NCBI RefSeq assembly: GCF_034702125.1
Contig: NW_026945665.1
Coordinates: forward strand, 897,501-961,500
Length of the DNA: 64,000 nt
Direction: 5' to 3'
DNA from: Engraulis encrasicolus
Lineage: Eukaryota; Chordata; Actinopteri; Clupeiformes; Engraulidae
Shown here in pieces: positions 1 through 11,620 of the stretch (within the stretch, counting starts at the first letter, position 1; every line of letters begins with the position of its first letter). The translations under genes were made by a program, and so were the position numbers. The notes under the pieces were generated by a model, which was not told the DNA's origin, did no database searches, and saw only the letters and a program-made list of their open reading frames with translations.

Positions 1-8
1 ACAGAACC

Positions 9-55
9 ATTAGAATAGAATAGAATAGAATAGAATAGAATAGAATAGAATAGAA
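9..55. repeat. (TAGAA)n pentanucleotide repeat
   Basis: Perfect tandem TAGAA units at the window start. Related TAGAG pentamers form larger tracts near 21.7 and 31.5 kb. Confidence 0.95.
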
Positions 56-60
56 AGCCT

Positions 61-499
61 TTATTGTCATTATACAAAATATACTTAGATTTGAGCTTCC
101 CTACAAGGTGCACGCTTTGTAGGATTATATTACATGTAGGAGGATTTTACAGAACCATTACATACCATTACATTTCATTTGGCAGACGCTTTATATCCAA
201 AGCGACTTTCAAAAGAGGACATATACTTGTACACCAGGCGTCTGTGACATCTCTATATGCCTACTTTACTAGATAACACTCTACAATAAAGGTACATGAA
301 TAATACGATATTAACTTTGCCAACTAACTTGGCATCATCTTCAAGCTTCATGCAACACTACAACGCACACGCACAAACAAATAAACACATATAAAAACCA
401 TCCCATATATTGGGAATAGCACAACTCATGGCTATTCATAATCCTGCACACGCAAGCTCAATTTGAATCCAAAGGCTTCTAAGGTCCTCCAAGGAATCA
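61..499. other. Repeat-derived non-coding stretch
   Basis: No gene is seen. Positions 160-215 carry the motif catttggcagacgctttata followed by ccaaagcgac, a form I know from very common fish dispersed repeats. A related motif in opposite orientation closes the repeat at 50,098-50,160. Positions 315-387 recur as a direct copy at about 11,898-11,967. Confidence 0.6.
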
Positions 500-683
<184 letters not shown>

Positions 684-853
684 GTCTGCATGGGTTGATA
701 AAATATTGTCACAAGGTAGGCAATGCTGCTTCATCTCTGATCAGTCATTACAGTCCATCTCCAGCAGGGGGCCCTCTCTCACCACACAAGTCATATGAGA
801 GATATGGTGCATGAGAATGTGCACTTTGCCATTTAATGCATTCTGGTTAGAAG

Positions 854-1059
<206 letters not shown>

Positions 1060-1244
1060 CAGAGAGACAATTATCTCACTTGGAGGTAAGCGTTATAGGA
1101 AACATTATCACAGTCAAAAAAAATATGGCTTTTATTTACAGGCCTACACAGAAAGCAAAAATACTATGTGAGAGCAACATACCAAACTACAGACTCTTTC
1201 ACTGGCACTTCAAATTCCCAACTCCCTAAAAGTCAGAGATGGAA

Positions 1245-1812
1245 TATCACTGTAGCGGCTTTCCACACATCGGTCATGATGTTGATTGGAGCAACATTAG
1301 CTCCCCTTTTGTAGTCTGAAACCGGGACACTTCGTGCATGACTGAAGGACAATATTAGGCGGGCAGGTCTGGGGGTCCTCCCCCAGGAAAATGTTTAATT
1401 TTTTTAGATGCAATTTCCTGCATTCTGATCAATTTTAGGGGGAGGAATGACAAATCACAACTGACTCCTTCAGACTTTTTATACAAACGCTGGTTGCCAT
1501 TAACTGTGTCAGGTAAACATGTAATCTTTTCCATATATTTACTTTGATAGACATGGCGCAATGTAGTGGGTGGCCAAAACCGGGACATATTTGTGTCCCG
1601 AGAGGGTTTGCTCGGGACCTGGGACACACAACTCCAAACCGGGACTGTCCCGGTCAAACCGGGAAGTCTGGTCACCCTACCCCTACAGCTGTCATGGTGC
1701 TGATTGGAGGAACATTAGCTCCCCTATAACTGTCATGATGCTGATTGGAGCAACATTAGCTTTCCACACATTGGTCATGATGCTGATTGGAGCCACATTA
1801 TCTCCCCTACAA
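1245..1812. repeat. ~46-bp tandem repeat split by an inserted MITE
   Basis: Units built on gtcatgatgctgattggagc plus aacattagctcccc occur once at about 1,258-1,310 and about three more times at 1,690-1,812. The 1,312-1,678 interval between them is foreign sequence. Confidence 0.75.
1312..1678. mobile_element. hAT-like non-autonomous element, one end degraded
   Basis: The right end reads cccggtcaaaccgggaagtc then tggtcaccct, the inverted form of a common vertebrate hAT-type terminus (AGGGTGACCAGACTTCCCGG). The left part carries only 'gaaaccgggacac', so the left terminus is decayed. The interior gggggtcctcccccagg with an atgcaatttcctgcattctg block recurs inverted near 54.2 kb. It splits the 46-bp tandem array. 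Confidence 0.6.
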
Positions 1813-1842
1813 GCTCTTTCGGCCGCAAGCTCACAGCAAACA

Positions 1843-2378
1843 CTCCCCCTGTATGTAGAGTAAACACTCCCCCTGTATGTACAGTAAACACTCCCCCTGT
1901 ATGTACAGCAAACACTCCCCCTGTATGTACAGTAACAGTAAACACTCCCCCTGTATGTAGAGTAAACACTCCCCCTGTATGTAGAGTAACAGTAAACACT
2001 CCCCCTGTATGTACAGTAACAGTAAACACTCCCCCTGTATGTACAGTAAACACTCCCCCTGTATGTACAGTAAACACTCCCCCTGTATGTAGAGTAAACA
2101 CTCCCCCTGTATGTACAGTAAACACTCCCCCTGTATGTACAGTAACAGTAAACACTCCCCCTGTATGTACAGTAACAGTAAACACTCCCCCTGTATGTAC
2201 AGTAAACACTCCCCCTGTATGTAGAGTAAACACTCCCCCTGTATGTAGAGTAAACACTCCCCCTGTATGTACAGTAAACACTCCCCCTGTATGTACAGTA
2301 AACACTCCCCCTGTATGTACAGTAACAGTAAACACTCCCCCTGTATGTACAGTAAACACTCCCCCTGTATGTACAGTA
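1843..2378. repeat. 24/30-bp minisatellite, 21 copies
   Basis: The unit is aacactccccctgtatgtac plus agta. Twenty-one copies can be counted. Some units carry a 6-nt insertion (acagta), giving 30 bp, and some read gtagag instead of gtacag. Unit lengths 24 and 30 are both multiples of three and the minus strand has no stop in any frame, so three long minus-strand frames exist by chance of composition. Confidence 0.97.
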
Positions 2379-2709
2379 GCAGTGGGTCATGTGTTTGTTC
2401 TTGTCCACGTCTGTTCATTTTACTGCTGTTACATTTGTCATTATTTTCTCTGTCTTTCTCTTTTGTTTTATTATTTTGCGAAATATTGAAATACAAGGAT
2501 ATGATTTCAGATTTTCTCCCTCATTTTTTAAATGTAAATGCTGTGGGGAGTTCTGTTTGATGGGATGTTCATGTTTTTTCCCATGTTTTTGTCTTAACTT
2601 ATAATTAGCTGATTTCAGTTAAATTGTTCACTTCAATAAATATCCCATTTAGAACCTGAGCCATCTCAGTTCTGTTTTCTTGCATTGTGAAGCCAGACCT
2701 AGCAGGCTA
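2379..2709. other. Unassigned AT-rich stretch
   Basis: No recognisable coding sequence. One AATAAA lies near 2,635 but no exon leads to it. Confidence 0.5.
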
Positions 2710-3034
2710 TAGTGGTGTCAACAATAATCAGCAATCGGCAATGCACCGCCATGCAGGACATGGACAATTCAATTCAATGCTGCAAGTTCCATAATCGATG
2801 CAGCATATTTTTTCAAGTTTCCCAACTACTTCTGTGGATATTTCGGGGACGAATAAAATATTAAATTAAATAAAATCACTTCAAAGCATTGAAAACTGAT
2901 AAAATATTTGCTTTGTTCTCAGTAGAAATGTAATGCATTGCAGTGCATTGTAGAATTGAATTGAATCAATTCGAATCACTACCTCCCAAATCGTAATCGA
3001 ATCAAATCGGGAGGGCAGTACCATTGCACACCAC
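2710..3034. mobile_element. MITE with GTGGTGT termini
   Basis: It starts agtggtgtcaacaataatc and ends ttgcacaccac, so the ends are inverted GTGGTGT repeats. The interior has diverged GATTCGATT-type repeats. A second, oppositely oriented copy lies at 59,540-59,956 and shares the block ctacaatgcattgcaatgca. No coding capacity. Confidence 0.65.
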
Positions 3035-3231
3035 ATCCACAAAAGAGTGTAGTACTATAGTAGTAATGTATTAATAAAGTCCCTGTGCACTGTCATAGTA
3101 GTGTAGTACAATGGTAGTAATGTATTACTAAAGACCATGTGTACTGTCATAGTGGTGTAGTACTGTGATAGTAATGTATTACTAAAGGACCTGTGCACTG
3201 TCATAGTGGTGTAGTACTATGGTAGTAATGT

Positions 3232-4056
<825 letters not shown>

Positions 4057-4209
4057 TAGTAATGTATTACTAAAGGCCCTGTGCACTGTCATAGTGGTGT
4101 AGTACTATGGTAGTAATGTATTACTAAAGGCCCTGTGCACTGTCATAGTGGTGTAGTACTATGGTAGCAATGTATTACTAAAGGCCCTGTGTACTGTCAT
4201 AATTCTGCT

Positions 4210-4716
4210 TTAACCCTATCCAGACCGGGCTTTTTTGGCATTCCTGGGACCGGGGGGGGGGGGGGGGGGAATGGCGTATGACCACCAGCCAAAGAACTAT
4301 GAATGACATGAGTTTGGTGTCATTATTGGATATTGACATCATTATGACGTCATTTCCTGATTTTATTGGCCAAAATGTCACCTTAATGTATTTTCCAATA
4401 CATCAATTTTGGTTATTATGTGCTTCAGACCACTTCAAATGTTCACAAGGGTGTCTGATGCTAATGAAAATGTAAAAAAATATGAGAAGTGATGATGATG
4501 AGACTTAGATCAGTGATTTTTGGTCAGGCGTACCTGTCAGAAAACCGTTGCCATGGCAACAACAAAAATGATAAACCTAATCTCTGTAGCCAACTTCATG
4601 TTAGGAAAAGTCACAAAGTTTCGTAGTCCTAGCTTTAGTCATTCAGGAGTTATACGACATCAAAGTTGGACATCAAACTTTTAGCCCCCACCCCCGAACG
4701 GTCTGGATAGGGTTAA
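4210..4716. mobile_element. TTAA-flanked MITE, piggyBac-like ends
   Basis: Both ends are perfect 18-bp inverted repeats, TTAACCCTATCCAGACCG at 4,210 and its complement ending at 4,716. TTAACCC is typical of piggyBac-type termini. The interior has a G run (4,252-4,269) and no coding capacity. The right TTAA is shared with the next element. Confidence 0.85.
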
Positions 4717-5145
4717 AGGTACACTGTGCAGGAAAAAGGTACTGCAAGTATGCTGATCATTGGAACTAGGTTGCCTATTGCCAAATTTGATATTTTCATG
4801 AAAATTTACAAAGTAATGAAGTAATATTTTGTAGTACTGCCCAAGTACAGTCATTTTTGCAGCTAAAAAAGTCTATTTCTGGAAATTCAAAATGGCGGAC
4901 CATGGAGAAGATCCCCCTTTTCATGTATAAAAATTGCAATTTTTCAAGTCATAGTGAATACATCTCAAGGGGCTATCCTTGTAATAAATAAATAAATTAA
5001 TTAATTAATAAATAAATAAATAAAAATAATGAATACTTAGAATTTGATGGTGGTGGTAAGTATTCGTGAAAAAGGTAACATTAGTGAATGGGTAGCATAA
5101 CTTATGGACATAAACAACTACAAATCTTGCACAGTGTACCTTTAA
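4713..5145. mobile_element. TTAA-flanked MITE, AAAGGTACACTGTG family
   Basis: It starts TTAAAGGTACACTGTGCAGG and ends with the near-perfect inverse (cttgcacagtgtacctttaa). The interior block 'aaaatggcggaccatggaga' recurs in copies at 11,028, 26,166 and 59,425. It includes an AT-rich (TAAA)n stretch. No coding capacity. Confidence 0.85.
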
Positions 5146-5677
5146 ATACAAGATTCATAATTCTTAACTATACACAGACCATGCAGTTCCTTAATAGTAA
5201 TTTTCAAACTCTTAATTTTCCTCATAGTAAAGTATGGCACACACATTTCATACACTGCAACGTCCAGTAGCCTACTCATAAACATTGTACATTGAATATA
5301 TAAGGGTTTACCACGTGTCCACCATGACCAGTAGGGGGTGCAAAGCTTCATAACAGACACAGGGGTGTCAGCTTGGGCATCGAGAGATAGTGAGCGCGCA
5401 AAGCGCACGAGCAAAACATTTTTTTTTGCAGTTATTCATTTTAAAAAGCTTGTAAATTAAATCTATTATCGTAAGTAGTGCATTTGTGCTATTTTGTGCA
5501 CATTCTGTACATTACTCTATATGCTACACGTGAGCTAAATTCCAAGGTGGCAAAGTTGTTTTGTTTTTTGTGAAACTCATACCGGGGCACAGCAAATCAA
5601 TACCCAGGCACGTGCCCCTGTAAAATAGGTCTGAACAGGCCCCTGAACAGACCAGCTGTAGCCTATCTGTAACACAC
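5146..5677. other. Unassigned stretch
   Basis: No gene, tandem repeat or element boundary recognised. Confidence 0.5.
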
Positions 5678-5685
5678 CTCAGTAG

Positions 5686-5874
5686 CAGTGTTGCCAGATT
5701 GGGAGGAATTTAGCGCAATTTGGCAGTTTTTGAGAAGCTTTTGGGCGGGATTTGGTGTTTTTTTCAGCCGTTTTTGGCCCATAAACGTCAATGTTATTTG
5801 TTGAATATGTCGCAATTTGGCGGTTTTTGAGAAGCTTTTGGGCGGTATTTGGTCAGACACATCTGGCAACACTG
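5686..5874. mobile_element. 189-bp hAT-like MITE with perfect 8-bp TSD
   Basis: Perfect 14-bp terminal inverted repeats CAGTGTTGCCAGAT / ATCTGGCAACACTG are flanked by identical 8-bp duplications CTCAGTAG (5,678-5,685 and 5,875-5,882). The interior holds two direct copies of gcaatttggcggtttttgag with agaagcttttgggcgg. Ends and TSD length fit the hAT superfamily. Confidence 0.9.
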
Positions 5875-5882
5875 CTCAGTAG

Positions 5883-6836
5883 ATTCCTAACAGTCTCCTC
5901 CTACCTTGGCATCAGACCAAGAGAACAGGGTGCAGTCACATGTTCAAGGAAGTATTTTCTGAAGTATTTTGCACAATGCAGTACAACCACACCAGCAAAG
6001 CATGATCATATGGCAGGCCAGCAGTTGGTGTTAGAGAATCTTAGACAATGCTGTGAAGCAGACTGAGTTAAGATTTGGGTGACGCTTGGTCTGTCTGTAA
6101 GAATTAGTATTTATTTTTGTTAACCTACCTCTGTTAAGTCCATCAAAACATCAAACATGGTGGCGGACCTGATTTTTACTGACATCTTTGAGTAATCAGT
6201 TTCATGGATGTGAAAACCCAGATATCCCACATATTCAAAATCTTTCTGACCAAATCCTGGAGATTGTCAAATGTGTTGATGAGTTTGCAAACCTCCTCTG
6301 GAGTCTAGAGTGAATCCAAAGCTTGTCTAACCGGCTGGTCTACCCTTTATCAAGACGTGGGGCTCTAAAATGAAAACCGATTTCTTTTGCCTCCAGTTTA
6401 AAAGTGTAAGGCAGTCTGCTCTCTCAGGCACACAGAGGATATGTAGGAATTATAATCAACCGGAAATATTCACAAGTAAGATAAAAGTTTTCCCCTTCAA
6501 TTCCTGCATCCATATGAATAACCACTAAGGCTTACTATCCTGTATCCTATCTGTACTCCTGTGTTTATGTTATTGTTCTGATTAACAGTTTCATATCCTA
6601 TACATTTCAGGGGACCTAGAGAAGGTGTGGTCTGTTGTAAACGTGGCTGCCTTCAATATAGGCCTAAAGTGCAGGGGGAAATCCTGGTTTGCATTCATAG
6701 TCCGGCCCTCTGAGAACTTTTACGGCCCTTGGAGGAAATTGAAAAGGCCCCTCAAATGAAAAAGGTTCAACTTCCCCTAGTAACAGAGAACGGAAAAAAA
6801 ACGTTTGACTTTGGTTCTCTAAAGGTTTGGTTATAA
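5883..6836. other. Unassigned stretch
   Basis: No recognisable gene, tandem array or element ends. Small open frames lack coding signatures. Confidence 0.5.
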
Positions 6837-6846
6837 GTGTGTGTGT

Positions 6847-6877
<31 letters not shown>

Positions 6878-6887
6878 CGCGTGTGTT
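6837..6887. repeat. (GT)n microsatellite
   Basis: GT repeat with a few interruptions. Confidence 0.95.
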
Positions 6888-7233
6888 GCAGCAGGCTGTG
6901 TGGAGCTAGAGTGGCATGGGGGTGGGGGTGTATTTCTAGTGTAGATTCATTTACTGCTAAGTCTTTGACATGCATTGTAGTTCATTTTATCCATTTTAGT
7001 ATACCAGCCACAGGCAAAAGTTACCATCAAACCTTCCTGCTCGATTGAATGCAATGCTACTGTCATACTATGTATCTTCTTAACTCATCAGTTTTAATCC
7101 TGTGTGTATTTTTGTCAAGTATGTTTGTAAACTGAAATTGTGTGCTTACATTTATGTTGGTGTTGTAATCTGTGTTGGTGTTGTTGTTGTATCTAAATTT
7201 CCCCACTTTTCATTGCGACAGGTACAAATTGCT

Positions 7234-8649
7234 TGCATTATATTATTGCACATTACTGCTGTACAGGCTTGGCGAGACGCAGCAAGGAGAGACCAGGCTC
7301 AGGCAGAAGACAACACCATGGACCTCAACACATTCCACACCCGGTGGAGATGGACGAGTGACCTGACCTGAGATTTTGTTTTCTTTTCAGATCTACACCT
7401 CCACCACCATCATGTACGTTTTTTCAGTTATTTGATGTGTTAACATGGGTTTATGTTTTGAAATTATATGCATAAGAAGCCCACTATTAAAGGAATTACA
7501 TTAGTGTCATCTTTCTATCCAGATATGTCAATGCCTCACAGCTGTGAAGCTGCCACTCCCTCCCAAACTCATGGCACAGCACCCAGCCATTCGGAAGATT
7601 TGAGGCACAAACATCATCCATTCAAAAACATCTGGAATGGTAAAGAGGAGGGGGCTTCTGGTATTGCTGTTGTTATAAAGTGTATGCGCTCCGTGTACTT
7701 GTTGATGTCCATACAGCAAAAGTGTTTTGAACTAAAATGAATTTCATCTCAATTCCACCTGTAGTCCTGGAGGAACACAAGAAGACCCTTTTGAGGATAA
7801 CAGAATTCATAAAGTACATGGTAAGTAGGCCTACTACACACATATTCACATACAGTATGACATGTATATTATGTTCTTACACTAAAATGAATTATATCAC
7901 AAATGTAGCCATGGAAGAGCACATGGGGCCAATGACAAGGAAGATGGAGGTTATGGAGAGGAAGTCCATGACTTTGAAGGCTGCCATGGCTTTGAACATG
8001 CCACGACCTGCTGTTGGTCTCAACCAGAAATGAGAAACCAAATGGTAATTATTTTGGCATAATTATGTGAATTATGTGTTGCTGTATATAATGTATAATG
8101 TACTGGTTTGGCTAATGAAGATAGACCACATAATGTTTTCCATATTAGTTTTCATATTTCATTTTCATCATCTGCTTTAATTTTTGTAGACCTTGGGAAA
8201 GCCTGGGATGGGCGAATACGGCAGCTGCTGTCCGCCGTGGGTGGCTACCCACACACCATGTCCTGGGACATTACAGCCTGAGGAGGAATAGAACGTGCAT
8301 GCATTCCAGAACCTGACCCTTTGCAAAGTTATAACAGGTAAGATTAGCAGGTATATTCTCCGTAAAAAATATCTGTGTAAATCTGTTATGCCAAGTTTGA
8401 TTCAGATTTAAATGTCCCACCTTTCTTTACATCCATTTGCAGAGACCTACACGCAGAACTTCTCTGTCCTGCAGGAAGCGAATATTGAGAATAGCATTGG
8501 GCATACTCTGAAATTTGGACTACACAGATGGTAAATTAAACTTCAGTGTGTCTTTTATCAATCAATGAATAGTCACAATAAGCTAATTAAATGAAACATT
8601 GGTAGGCTACTAAGTTGGTTTAAACTTTTTGTTTCTTATTCTTTTTAGG
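7234..8649 (+). pseudogene. Series of exon-like segments, unknown gene relic
   Basis: Several short segments are bounded by splice-like signals: tcctggagg... ending at the donor atg|gtaagtagg near 7,821; ccatggaag... after aatgtag near 7,909; accttggg... after tttttgtag near 8,191, ending acag|gtaagatt near 8,338; agacctac... after catttgcag near 8,443, ending gatg|gtaaat near 8,530. Pieces translate to VLEEHKKTLLRITEFIKYM and AMEEHMGPMTRKMEVMERK, which are charged and helix-like, but stops fall inside or just after most segments and no continuous frame joins them. I do not recognise the family. It could be a decayed host gene, a transposon gene, or chance. Confidence 0.3.
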
Positions 8650-9040
8650 TCAGCTGGTCCTCAAGACTGAAAACACACACCAACATTTTTATTTTCTGTA
8701 TTTTATTTATTTATAGTTTTTATTTATTTATTTATTTTACTTTGAGCCTTGATGGCATTTTATGATGAAATTGTAATATAATGTTGCACTGTTCTCACCC
8801 ATGTTGAATTCCTGATATTTGTCAATTAGGCATTCCCTCAGCCTCAAGACTGGAAACACATTATATGCACTCACATCCATTTTTGCCATCTTCATTCTTA
8901 TTTTGTGCATTTTACATTGTTTGCTTTTGTTGTTTGTTTGTTTTTTTTGCCTTGTTTGCATTTTATTATGAAAAAACATTGTAATGTTGCACTGTTACCC
9001 TCTTACCTATGTTGTATTCCTGATATTTTCCTATTAAACA
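8650..9040. repeat. Diverged ~190-bp tandem duplication
   Basis: Two blocks, about 8,655-8,832 and 8,838-9,035, share 'cctcaagactg.aaacaca', 'gcattttat.atgaaa', 'gtaatgttgcactgtt' and 'gtattcctgatatt' in the same order. They are AT-rich and non-coding. Confidence 0.7.
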
Positions 9041-9100
9041 TCATCATCCTTCAACATTTGCCTTGTCATTTCAAATGCATTCAACACTTTAATAATGAAT

Positions 9101-9181
9101 TAGGCCTACAAACTACAGAAATATGACAACATTATGGGCATTTCCCATTATGTTGTCATATGTCTGCAGCTTGTAGGCCTA
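9101..9181. repeat. Imperfect ~80-bp palindrome
   Basis: taggcctacaaactacagaa continuing to a centre near 9,141 is mirrored by the complement ending ttgtaggccta at 9,181. Arms are about 38 nt with a few mismatches. It would form one long hairpin. Confidence 0.8.
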
Positions 9182-9183
9182 AT

Positions 9184-9589
9184 GGGAAATAGCCTGTGCA
9201 AGAAGGTTACTATAATGTTGTAGGGGAACCTTTTGAAAACCAACATGAACACGAATAAAGGAACGGTGAAAAAACGTAGATGAACCGACCGGGAACCATA
9301 CAAAAAAACGTTCTGGGAACAAAAAAAAAACTTTCCTGTTAACCAAATTATAACCATAACAGACCCAAAAAACAACGTAAAATAACCGGAAAAAAAACCA
9401 ACGCCTCATGTTCCGGGAACATTCTCGGAACGGAAAATTGTTAGTAGGGTCCCCACCCCTGGTCTAACAGTTTCAGCCTGATTTCACCAGATGCAGCATA
9501 GTGGAGTTTATAGCACATTGAAAGGCCTGATACTGTGTAACTTGTTCTCTGGTATAAAGTACTATATGTCCATAGATTCAGACAGATTT
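9184..9589. other. Unassigned repetitive stretch
   Basis: The stretch 9,205-9,440 contains recurring gggaac/aacgtt words and A runs typical of a decayed dispersed repeat, but I cannot define ends. No gene seen. Confidence 0.4.
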
Positions 9590-9597
9590 CTCTAGAT

Positions 9598-10128
9598 CAG
9601 GGCTATTCAAATGGTGACCCTGGGGCCAACTGCACCAGAATCTTGTAATCAGGAGAGATCCGTCGCTACGTGGGCATCTAACTTAGACGCGCCTAGAATA
9701 GTTGTTTGGAATGCTGACGTTGTGATTGTGTAATTCTGTGGATGATGTGCATGTTTCTACAGAGTTATCCCTTAGATACCGTAGGCATTCCAAACCAAGA
9801 TTCTATGTGCGTCTGACTTAGTTGCACGTTTTGGCCAATCCCATTTGTATTTTCCCACAAGTCCCTTGAAATACGTTTTTTTGGAATTTAGAGATTAAAG
9901 TACGGGTTCCGCATTGAGCTGAAACGGGACACGGGACGTTAAAATGCCATTAGATCTAAGGAATGCAAAACTTTCTGGGGGAGTACCCCCAGACCCCCGA
10001 ACTCAATTAAGTGTCCCGTATACTACTTATGACAGTCACTAACCATGATACATATACGTACATTTCGCCCCTTTCTTGGGTAGAATTTGAAAAACTGGCC
10101 CTCGTTGCCATTTGATTGAATACCCCTG
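9598..10128. mobile_element. 531-bp hAT-like MITE with perfect 8-bp TSD
   Basis: Ends are CAGGGCTATTCAAATGG and CCATTTGATTGAATACCCCTG, inverted with one gap. Flanks are CTCTAGAT at 9,590-9,597 and 10,129-10,136. The element is non-coding and contains a gggggagtacccccagaccc block. Confidence 0.88.
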
Positions 10129-10202
10129 CTCTAGATACAGCTTTACATGTAGCGGGGGTTATCTCCCCTCTCCTTTGAAGTTTGCAGAGGGAAAAGACTG
10201 TC

Positions 10203-10314
10203 TGCGTGTGTGTGTGTATGTGTGTATGTGTGTATGTGTGTGTGTGTGTGTGTGCGGGCGTGTGTGTGTGTGTATGTGTGTGTGTGCGTGCGTGTGTGTC
10301 TGTGTTTCTGTGTG
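10203..10314. repeat. Interrupted (GT)n microsatellite
   Basis: GT repeat with A and GC interruptions. Confidence 0.95.
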
Positions 10315-10427
10315 ACTCGACCATTTTAATGGGCAACTACAATCACCCCTGGCACCCAGTCTTTCCCAATCAGAGAAGCCTGTTCAGCTACACATTTACA
10401 GATTCCATACCATCACCTGCAGACACA

Positions 10428-10622
10428 GACAGGCTACAGAGGTCCTTTGTCCCCAGCTGGACAGACAGGCTGCAGAGGTCTTTTGTCTCCAGCAGGACAG
10501 ACAGGTTACAGAGGTCATTTGGCACCTCCAGGACAGACAGGCTACAGAGGTCATTTGTCACCTCCAGGACAGACAAGCTATGGGGGTCCTTTGTCCCCAG
10601 GGCCATCCAGCAATTCAACACT
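10428..10622 (+). repeat. ~39-bp tandem repeat derived from a LINE C-terminus
   Basis: About five copies of a 39-bp unit (gacaggctacagaggtcctt then tgtccccagc.gga). In one plus-strand frame each unit reads TDRLQRSFV.SR, and the array ends TDKLWGSFVPRAIQQFN. That last string matches the 'tsR...SFvP.AI..LN' end of fish LINE reverse transcriptases as I know them, so a short LINE coding tail seems to have been tandemly amplified in frame. Another frame looks collagen-like (PGQTGYRG), which I regard as coincidental. Confidence 0.6.
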
Positions 10623-10629
10623 ACATAGA

Positions 10630-11027
10630 AAGACACACAGAAAGGTATTGTCATGCAGTAGGTGACTTTACCACATAAACCAACTTCCACACCTACTGGG
10701 CTCCGACTGCCAAATGGTAATACCTGATAGTCCATTATTACATAGTCATCACAACCATAACACATGATAGGTCTAGACCAGCACAGCCCCAACACCCTAT
10801 AGGCTGAGGTCCATGTCACTCATCCTTACCCTGACACCTGATTGGCCTTGAAGTGTCCCACTTGCACATACTGTATGTCCTGTACGGGTCATTTCACAAG
10901 AAAACATACACTTTGGGAACCAACCGACCCAGATTTGTATAAAACTTAAGTGTGACTTTTCAGTGGCAAGGTTGCCGTATTTGTAGTCTGAGCTGATGTG
11001 TATGTGAGTTTACAGTATGTACTCAAC
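10630..11027. other. Unassigned stretch
   Basis: Nothing recognised. It may include the 3' untranslated part of the LINE tail just upstream. Confidence 0.4.
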
Positions 11028-11380
11028 TTAAAGGGACACTGTGCAGGAAATGGTCAAAAAAAAGTACTGCAACTATGCTGCTCATTGAAACTGGGTTGCT
11101 TGCCAAATTTGACCTTTTCATGATAGTTTACCAAGTAATAAACTAATATTTTCAAGTATGGCCCAAGTACAGTCATTTTTGCAGTTAAAAATGGCTATTT
11201 CAGGCGGACCATGGAGAAGATCCCCCTTTTCATGTATGAAAAGTGCCATTTTTTCAGTCATAATGAATACTTAGAATTTCATGATGGTGGTAAATATTCA
11301 TGAAAAAGGTAACATTAGTGAATGGGTTGCATGAATTCTGGAAATAATCAACTAAAAATCTCACACAGTGTCCCTACTTA
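11028..11380. mobile_element. TTAA MITE, second copy of the 4,713 family
   Basis: It begins TTAAAGGGACACTGTGCAGG and ends cacacagtgtccct, with the same gcggaccatggagaagatcc interior as the 4,713-5,145 copy. The right TTAA is not preserved. Confidence 0.8.
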
Positions 11381-11417
11381 GCATCTGCACTTGTTGGTAT
11401 GTAGGCTATATTTTCTG

Positions 11418-11507
<90 letters not shown>
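11418..11507. repeat. (CT)n microsatellite
   Basis: Pure CT tract directly before the acceptor of the LRR exon relic, where it stands in for the polypyrimidine tract. Confidence 0.97.
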
Positions 11508-11509
<2 letters not shown>

Positions 11510-11510
11510 G

Positions 11511-11620
11511 GCTTCAGTCCTGCAGTATGACAGCAGAGGGCTGTGCTGCTCTGGTCTCAGCTCTAACTTCAAACCCCGCATCACACCTGACAGGGCTGGA
11601 TCGGAATGATAATAATCTGT
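11511..11620 (+). pseudogene. NLR leucine-rich-repeat exon relic
   Basis: After the acceptor ctccag the frame reads LQSCSMTAEGCAALVSALTS then NPASHLTGLDRNDNNL and stops. This follows the ribonuclease-inhibitor-type LRR exons of teleost NLRC3-like receptors (form L..C.lTeEGCa.L.sAL.SNPShLreLDLs.N.l). Decay is visible: an extra residue in the SNPSHL motif, D..L replaced by D..R, and 'aatctgtgatc' where a donor of the form ctg|gtga is expected. Only one unit remains. These LRRs normally sense ligands at the receptor C-terminus. The N-terminal exons at 50.5-57.4 kb are on the same strand but belong downstream, so this would be the tail of a different, upstream NLR gene. Confidence 0.65.

Noticed and set aside
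1843..2378. CRISPR-like regular array
   Set aside because: There are no unique spacers; units are contiguous tandem copies, and the genome is a fish.
1692..2496. Three long minus-strand frames of 194-238 codons
   Set aside because: Caused by a 24/30-bp minisatellite lacking stops; three registers open at once with no domain or splice context.
10447..10665. Collagen-like PGQTGYRG repeat frame
   Set aside because: An alternative register of a 39-bp tandem repeat whose other register ends in a LINE-like tail; no flanking gene structure.
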